Positions 59,341 through 64,000 of a DNA stretch of 64,000 nt are shown one piece after another; the stretch's first letter is position 1; every line of letters begins with the position of its first letter. The notes under the pieces were generated by a model that searched no databases, was not told the origin of the DNA, and saw only the letters and a program-made list of their open reading frames with translations. The stretch covers positions 1 through 64,000 of the forward strand of contig JAYTOK010000068.1 in assembly GCA_043747835.1 (NCBI GenBank), in the 5' to 3' direction. The DNA is from CADEED01 sp043747835 (GTDB lineage: Bacteria; Pseudomonadota; Gammaproteobacteria; Steroidobacterales; Steroidobacteraceae). Both the position numbers and the translations under genes were made by a program.

Positions 59341-62340
59341 CTAGAAGTTCACCCTGATGCTCAAGTTGGCGCGGCGATCCGCGACGTACCAGCTGCGAAT
59401 GTTCTCGGCACCGGCATACCCGCCCTGGATCGTTCGGGTGATTGAATTGGTCAGATTGCTGAGTTCCAGCGACAGCGCGACCTGTTTGCTAGGCCTGTAG
59501 GTGGTGCCGAAGTCCAACTGCCCGTAGGAACCGCCGTAAACCGGCAGCGCGATGTCTTTGAACACAGAAACGGTTTGCGCTCCCGGAACGGGGTAATAGC
59601 GGTAACTGCCATTCGTGCCGTTGCTATTGGTCGACTGGAGATACTTGCTGCGCCACGACCACGCCACGCGTACGGAGAGCGGACCCTTCTCGTACAGTGC
59701 CGTCGCGTTGTAGTTGGTCTTGGAAAGGCCCTGTACCGGCGCGTCAAATCGGGCGATGCCGTCGATGTCGAAGTATTGATCGCCAGGATTCTTGCTATCG
59801 ATCAGCGTGTAGTTCGCTTCGAACCCAAGTCCATTCCATGGCGCCGGAAGCTTGTCGAAGAAAATGCGACCGCCAATCTCGAACCCCTTGACCGTCGCGG
59901 AATCGGGAGAATTGACGACGTTCGTGCCCGACGCCACATCATTCACGGTCTCCTGCGTCGGTTCGATGAATGTCAAGACGACGGGTTGCTGCTGCTGACC
60001 GTACGTGATCCAGTTGTCGATGGATTTATGAAACAGCGATACATGCGCAGACAGCTCGCGACTCGGATACCACTCCAGTGACACATCCGAGTTGTGCGAG
60101 ATCACCGGCTGCAGATATGGATTGCCCGAATCGGTTGTGAAGAAGTTGAAGACGGGACTTTGTGCGGTGGCTCCAGGAGGCAATGGCCCGTCGGTTGACG
60201 GATTGTACGGCCGGGTATTCACTCCCAAACTGCCGTTCGCCCGTAACGCACCAAACGAAGGTTGATCCATCGTTTCGTTGTAAGCGACGCGCAGCTGCAC
60301 GTCTTCGGCGGGAACAAAGGTGACATTGACGGAGGGGAGGACGTGCGTCGTTTCGGTTCCGCCGCTCACTGCATAGAACCCTGGAACGAATGAAGTCCAC
60401 TGTCCATCGCGAATGAATCGCGTCGCCGTCGTCTGGAAGAATCCGCTCGAGAAGTTCTCGATGCGCACCGCTCTCGCACCAATATTTCCCTTGTATTCCA
60501 TGCCGAGGAACTTTCTCTCACCGCCATCAAAGCGAACTAGAGCGTACAACGACGTATTCTTCGTCGTGCTCTCGGTGAGATCCCATGGACGGAGGCGGAA
60601 CGCATCGCCGGGGGCGCCGCCGTAAAATCGGTGGTCTCCGTACGGATCAAAGCGGCCGACGGCGTTCATGCTTGGCATCAGCACCGCGCCGGGAAGATTC
60701 AGCTCGCCTCGAAAAAAATTGTCCCAGTCCACGACTTCGGTATCGCCAGAACGGGAGTTCGCGAGCCTTACGATGGGAGAGCCGTTCCAGCCAGCGCCCA
60801 GAGCCGTCCAGTTGTAACCGGAATTCCAGTCGGATTCGGAACGATCACCATAGCGCGCGCCGAATCCAATCGACCGGAAAAATTTGTCTTCTGAAAGCGC
60901 GAAATCGAAATCGACATTTGCAGCGAACAACTCACCACCGTTGTCCTGGTAGTTGTCCATGACGGCGTTCCACTGCGAAATGGCGCCATTCGCGAGATTG
61001 TTCTGGCCCGCAGGTAACGTGACCTGCGGAAGATCGCCGCTCAAATCGAGCGCAAAAGAGGTCGGGAATTGGACGCCGGGGAACATGTCGTAGCCCCAGC
61101 GGTTCGACGTCGAATCCACCCACTGCAATGCGCCCTTCATGGCGAATCGCTCGGAAATGTTCCATTCGAGTTCTGTTGAGATATCGCGGGTAATGCTCTG
61201 CACGTCCGCGACGCCCGAGCTTCCTCCCGCATTGATGACAGCATTGTTTGGCAAAAACGTCGTCGTTGCGCGCTGAAATACATTGGGCGAACTGACAAGA
61301 AATCCGTCTTCGTCAAATGTGCTGTTGGCAGGATCCACCGCGAGGGTCTGGCTCGTGGCGAAAATGCCGTGGCCAAATCGTTTCTCGTCGTATTTGGAAT
61401 AGAACACGGTTTGGGAAAGCGTGAGGGACTCGCTCGGCTCCCACTGCAAACTCACATAGACGCCTTCACGGGTCCGCTTGAAAGAATCGTTACCGAAATC
61501 GTACCCACCCGGAACAAACCGATCCTCGTTACCGACTCTCGTTCTGTAGAACGGCTCCATGCGGAAGAAGTCGGCGTTGGATGAGTATTTGTTGATTGCG
61601 ACATCGACGAGCGCGCCGAAGCGACCGTCGCCGAGCTCCCAAGTGTCGGTAATCAAAACGGAACCGCCTGGCTGTGCCTCCTCGGACAAATCTCCATAGT
61701 TGACGTTTGCGGATCCACTGATGTGAAAGTTGCCATCCATGTCGAATGGCTTCTTGGTGCGAAGGTCGATCTGACCACCAGTACCACCTTCGATCAGGTT
61801 CGCTGTCGCAGTCTTGTAAACATCGACCGCCTGCATGAGTTCAGGGGTCACGTCCCCCCACGACAGTCCGCGACCACCACTCGCACTGAAGACTTCTCGC
61901 CCGTTGAGTCGACCGGCAACTCCGGAGAGCCCTCGGACCTGCACGCCGGAACCTTCGGCAGAAAAATGATCGGGATCGCCGAGGGACGCGAATCGAACGA
62001 TCGAAACACCCGAAACTCGCTGAAGAACCTCGGTGACGCTGTTGTCGGGAAGCATTCCCGCTTCATCCGCCACCACGGAGTCGATGATGGATTCTGACTC
62101 CCGCTTTCGTTCTGTCGCGCTCTCGAGGGCCGCTCGTCGACCAGTGACGACAACCTCTTCGATCGAGTCCGCAGTCGAAGCAGTTGTCGACTGCTGAGCC
62201 TGCGCGGGCGAGGCGACGGTCAGTCCGATCATCAGCGCTGAACCGACCGCAAGACCCGAGGAGGTTTTCCCGAGCGCTCGACGCACGGCGACCTCAAGCT
62301 CTCGTCGCGGAACCTTCCTCGTAGAATTTTTCCCGATCAT
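59341..62340 (-). CDS. TonB-dependent receptor 3 (Xanthomonas-Caulobacter class)
   Basis: This 999-residue outer-membrane receptor has a long N-terminal lead and signal (cleavage near SPAQAQ, about 49), TonB-box segment IEEVVVTGRRAALES and plug with DEAGMLPDNSVTEVLQRVSG, diagnostic of TIGR01782-type receptors, then a barrel ending RRANLSIRVNF with terminal Phe. GGGGGAAAAG lies just before the ATG. It leads the operon with two halogenases, GH2 and GH43, so it should import the oligosaccharide those enzymes act on or make. A promoter with a LacI-type operator lies about 200 bases upstream and a second operator at 62410. Confidence 0.94.
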   Translation of the reverse strand: MIGKNSTRKVPRRELEVAVRRALGKTSSGLAVGSALMIGLTVASPAQAQQSTTASTADSIEEVVVTGRRAALESATERKRESESIIDSVVADEAGMLPDNSVTEVLQRVSGVSIVRFASLGDPDHFSAEGSGVQVRGLSGVAGRLNGREVFSASGGRGLSWGDVTPELMQAVDVYKTATANLIEGGTGGQIDLRTKKPFDMDGNFHISGSANVNYGDLSEEAQPGGSVLITDTWELGDGRFGALVDVAINKYSSNADFFRMEPFYRTRVGNEDRFVPGGYDFGNDSFKRTREGVYVSLQWEPSESLTLSQTVFYSKYDEKRFGHGIFATSQTLAVDPANSTFDEDGFLVSSPNVFQRATTTFLPNNAVINAGGSSGVADVQSITRDISTELEWNISERFAMKGALQWVDSTSNRWGYDMFPGVQFPTSFALDLSGDLPQVTLPAGQNNLANGAISQWNAVMDNYQDNGGELFAANVDFDFALSEDKFFRSIGFGARYGDRSESDWNSGYNWTALGAGWNGSPIVRLANSRSGDTEVVDWDNFFRGELNLPGAVLMPSMNAVGRFDPYGDHRFYGGAPGDAFRLRPWDLTESTTKNTSLYALVRFDGGERKFLGMEYKGNIGARAVRIENFSSGFFQTTATRFIRDGQWTSFVPGFYAVSGGTETTHVLPSVNVTFVPAEDVQLRVAYNETMDQPSFGALRANGSLGVNTRPYNPSTDGPLPPGATAQSPVFNFFTTDSGNPYLQPVISHNSDVSLEWYPSRELSAHVSLFHKSIDNWITYGQQQQPVVLTFIEPTQETVNDVASGTNVVNSPDSATVKGFEIGGRIFFDKLPAPWNGLGFEANYTLIDSKNPGDQYFDIDGIARFDAPVQGLSKTNYNATALYEKGPLSVRVAWSWRSKYLQSTNSNGTNGSYRYYPVPGAQTVSVFKDIALPVYGGSYGQLDFGTTYRPSKQVALSLELSNLTNSITRTIQGGYAGAENIRSWYVADRRANLSIRVNF

Positions 62341-62409
62341 CTTTTCCCCCTTGTTTTCGACGGATTGGCGTTAAGGCCAACCTCAATGCGCGCGCGCAGC
62401 CCGCATGAA

Positions 62410-62425
62410 TTGCCATCGCTGGCAA
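62410..62425. promoter_or_regulatory. LacI-type operator O2
   Basis: TTGCCATCGCTGGCAA is palindromic except at its centre and shares the 14-base core TGCCANCGCTGGCA with O1. It lies in the 5' leader, 70 bases before the TBDT 3 start, 131 bases from O1 centre to centre, suited to looping or roadblock repression. Confidence 0.7.
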
Positions 62426-62535
62426 CGATCACGCGATCGCGTAAGAAACAATGCACACCTGATTTGCCCCCTAAATGCCTGAGCAGATGCCTTGGAGTCG
62501 AACCAGGTTCGCTCTCGTGCTGCAGGTCACGAATA

Positions 62536-62564
62536 TAGTTATGCCAGCGCTGGCATGAAGTCAA
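62536..62564 (-). promoter_or_regulatory. TBDT 3 operon promoter with operator O1
   Basis: On the minus strand TTGACT (62559-62564), a 17-base spacer and TAACTA (62536-62541) form a plausible promoter, with TATATT just after. The perfect 16-base palindrome ATGCCAGCGCTGGCAT (62541-62556) fills the spacer, so a bound LacI-family repressor would block polymerase. The regulator gene lies next upstream at 62692-63777. The remainder of the 352-base gap (62341-62691) has no gene. Confidence 0.7.
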
Positions 62565-62628
62565 GACGACTCGATTGCGCGTGGCTCAGATGAACCGCGG
62601 GTGGCGTATGAACTGCGTGGTGGGTTGC

Positions 62629-62673
62629 GAGTGCGAGCGCTTTGCAGATACTCGATCTGCAGCTGGCGCACTC
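62629..62673 (-). terminator. Long imperfect hairpin after the LacI gene
   Basis: GAGTGC / GCACTC (62629-62634, 62668-62673) and an inner GCAGAT / ATCTGC around ACTCG form a stacked hairpin 19 bases past the LacI stop. No T-run follows, so it may be a weak or rho-aided terminator separating the regulator from the operon. Confidence 0.35.
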
Positions 62674-62691
62674 ACCAATCAAGTCGTGGGG

Positions 62692-63777
62692 CTATGGACG
62701 AGCGGATCTTGGGGCAGGCGCCGTCGACTCCCTTATCGTCAATTTGAGATCGAAGTATTTGAGCAGCGATTCACCGCCGGCAGACGCCATAGACGCTTTG
62801 TCGCTTAGAAGCCATTGCGCCGCGCGCTCCCCGATTTGCGCGATTGGGCGGTTTATCGTAGTCAATGCCGGCGTCAATACCTGCGCGAAGTAGCTGTCAT
62901 CAAAACCGACTACCGAAAGGCCCTTTGGTACGCGGATCTTCAGCTCGGCCGCCACTTTGAGCACACCGGCTGCCATTCGATCGTTGCTGGCGAACACGGC
63001 GGTGGGTCGTTTCCGACCTCCCAATAGTTTTCGCGCACACGAAACCCCGGACTCAAAAGACCAGTCACCTTCTAGATCATGCTCATGTCGCATTCGCAGA
63101 TTGTGCAACCCGAGCGCGGAAACGAACCCTTGGCGTCGCTCAGTGGCCGCGCGCAGTGCTCGAGGGCCGCTGATAAAGCCGATGTCTTTGTGGCCCAGTT
63201 CGACAAAATGATCTGCAATGAGAGCACCTGCCTCGCGCTCACGCGAGACAATCATCAGGCCGAAATGGTCCAGAGCAGCCGATGCGACTCCCACCACTGG
63301 AGTGCCGTTCGTACCCAAAGCTTTTGCCAGCAGCGCATTCTCTGACACGGGTGCGATGATGATCAGCCCGTCAACTTGCGCGCGTCGAACAAACGTCATG
63401 ACGTTATCCACAATTGTCGGGGACTTGTAGTCACATGGATGAACGAGCAGCTCGTAGCCCTGCTTCGCACATTCTCCGAATATGCCCCTCTGCATCTGGT
63501 CCGCGATTTCTGCATTGGGATCATCGTGAACGAGCCCCAACATGAAGGATCTTTTGCTGGCCAGGGCACGTGCCCTGAGATTTGGCACGTAACTGAGGTC
63601 TCGAATCACCTTCTGAACTCGCGCACGAGTCTTCGAGTTGACGTTGGGAGACGCGTTGAGCACCCGCGACGCGGTGCGAATCGAAACCCCAGCGGCGGCC
63701 GCCACGTCGTTTATCGTTACGACACTAGCGTTATCAGCCAATTCCGCAAGGGAACCATCTACTTCTAAGCGGCGCAT
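62692..63777 (-). CDS. LacI-family transcriptional regulator
   Basis: This 361-residue regulator has an N-terminal HTH (about 20-75: VTINDVAAAAGVSIRTASRV then LNASPNV, and the hinge-side SYVPNLRARALASKRS) and a periplasmic-binding-protein-like effector domain (about 78-345: LGLVHDDPNAE, VDGLIIIAP, HKDIGFISGPR, PTAVFASNDRMAAGVLK, VVGFDDSYFA). It should bind a sugar or oligosaccharide released from the polymer and repress the adjacent TBDT operon through O1 and O2. Same strand as that operon and 352 bases upstream. Nothing further is recognisable in 63778-64000. Confidence 0.95.
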   Translation of the reverse strand: MRRLEVDGSLAELADNASVVTINDVAAAAGVSIRTASRVLNASPNVNSKTRARVQKVIRDLSYVPNLRARALASKRSFMLGLVHDDPNAEIADQMQRGIFGECAKQGYELLVHPCDYKSPTIVDNVMTFVRRAQVDGLIIIAPVSENALLAKALGTNGTPVVGVASAALDHFGLMIVSREREAGALIADHFVELGHKDIGFISGPRALRAATERRQGFVSALGLHNLRMRHEHDLEGDWSFESGVSCARKLLGGRKRPTAVFASNDRMAAGVLKVAAELKIRVPKGLSVVGFDDSYFAQVLTPALTTINRPIAQIGERAAQWLLSDKASMASAGGESLLKYFDLKLTIRESTAPAPRSARP

Positions 63778-64000
63778 TGCCTTGGAGCTTAGTCCAGTTT
63801 AAGCGTCGGGTCGAACTAGCCGACGTCATTGCAAGCGCGAACGTTGCTGCCGGCAGTGGGTTTTGGATTCGAGCCCCGGCAATGTGTGTACGGCGGGCAC
63901 CAACGTCGAGATGTCAGGCCACCGATACATATAGACCTGAGAATCCTCGGCTGGCGATGATCTTGAGATTCGTTACCGCTCAGAGCTTCAAGCGCAGCAC

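Noticed and set aside
63860..63900. Sequence GGATTCGAGCCCC near the right end, reminiscent of a tRNA T-arm
   Set aside because: No acceptor, D or anticodon stems can be folded around it and no CCA end follows.

Overview
The window is GC-rich, tightly packed bacterial chromosome with no rRNA, tRNA, CRISPR array, phage or intact transposase. Gene content fits a polymer-degrading Gammaproteobacterium of the Xanthomonadales/Steroidobacterales type: large TonB-dependent receptors (TBDTs) of the Xanthomonas-Caulobacter class, tandem TorF-type porins, halogenase-like flavoproteins beside TBDTs, and an ECF sigma factor paired with a TPR-bearing Ser/Thr kinase. That placement is inference; no taxonomic marker gene is present.

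Layout. 0-6 kb: minus-strand MATE exporter, two TorF-like porins, a cupin, an OmpA-like protein, a 325-bp palindromic MITE-like element and an N2227-like methyltransferase. 6.1-12.9 kb: a plus-strand operon with overlapping genes (RDD, SpoIIM-like, membrane protein, DUF4129, DUF4350, MoxR ATPase, DUF58), the classic MoxR/DUF58 envelope cluster. 13-20.7 kb: a 1291-residue M48 membrane peptidase, catalase-peroxidase KatG with a candidate OxyR site, and a CurA-type oxidoreductase. 20.7-25.6 kb: a PhoD phosphatase co-translated with a TBDT, divergent from a secreted NPP-type phosphodiesterase, which suggests a phosphoester scavenging locus. 25.7-29.2 kb: ECF sigma factor and Ser/Thr kinase. 29.2-33.5 kb: a MacAB-like export operon (ATPase, two permeases, adaptor). 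33.6-38.6 kb: LamG lipoprotein, GH130 enzyme, GT4 fused to a probable helical-barrel domain, RRM protein, and an unlisted 59-residue secreted peptide. 38.7-45.5 kb: halogenase 1 converging on TBDT 2, then a hybrid histidine kinase. 45.7-50.2 kb: a GNAT remnant, a small membrane protein, an MFS carrier and a secreted GH5 mannanase-like enzyme.

50.3-63.8 kb is the most notable region: a carbohydrate-utilisation locus, all on the minus strand, reading LacI regulator, TBDT 3, halogenase 3, halogenase 2, GH2 beta-galactosidase-like enzyme, frameshifted GH43, and, from its own promoter, a degenerate SDR. Two near-identical LacI-type operators (core TGCCANCGCTGGCA) lie upstream of the TBDT, one of them inside the promoter spacer. 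Hairpins follow the TBDT and halogenase 2 and may step expression down along the operon. Sample lines counted by hand are less GC-rich here (53-63%) than in earlier regions (68-75%), so the locus may be acquired. Placing two flavin-dependent halogenase homologues between an importer and glycosidases implies a role in glycan use that current annotation does not explain.
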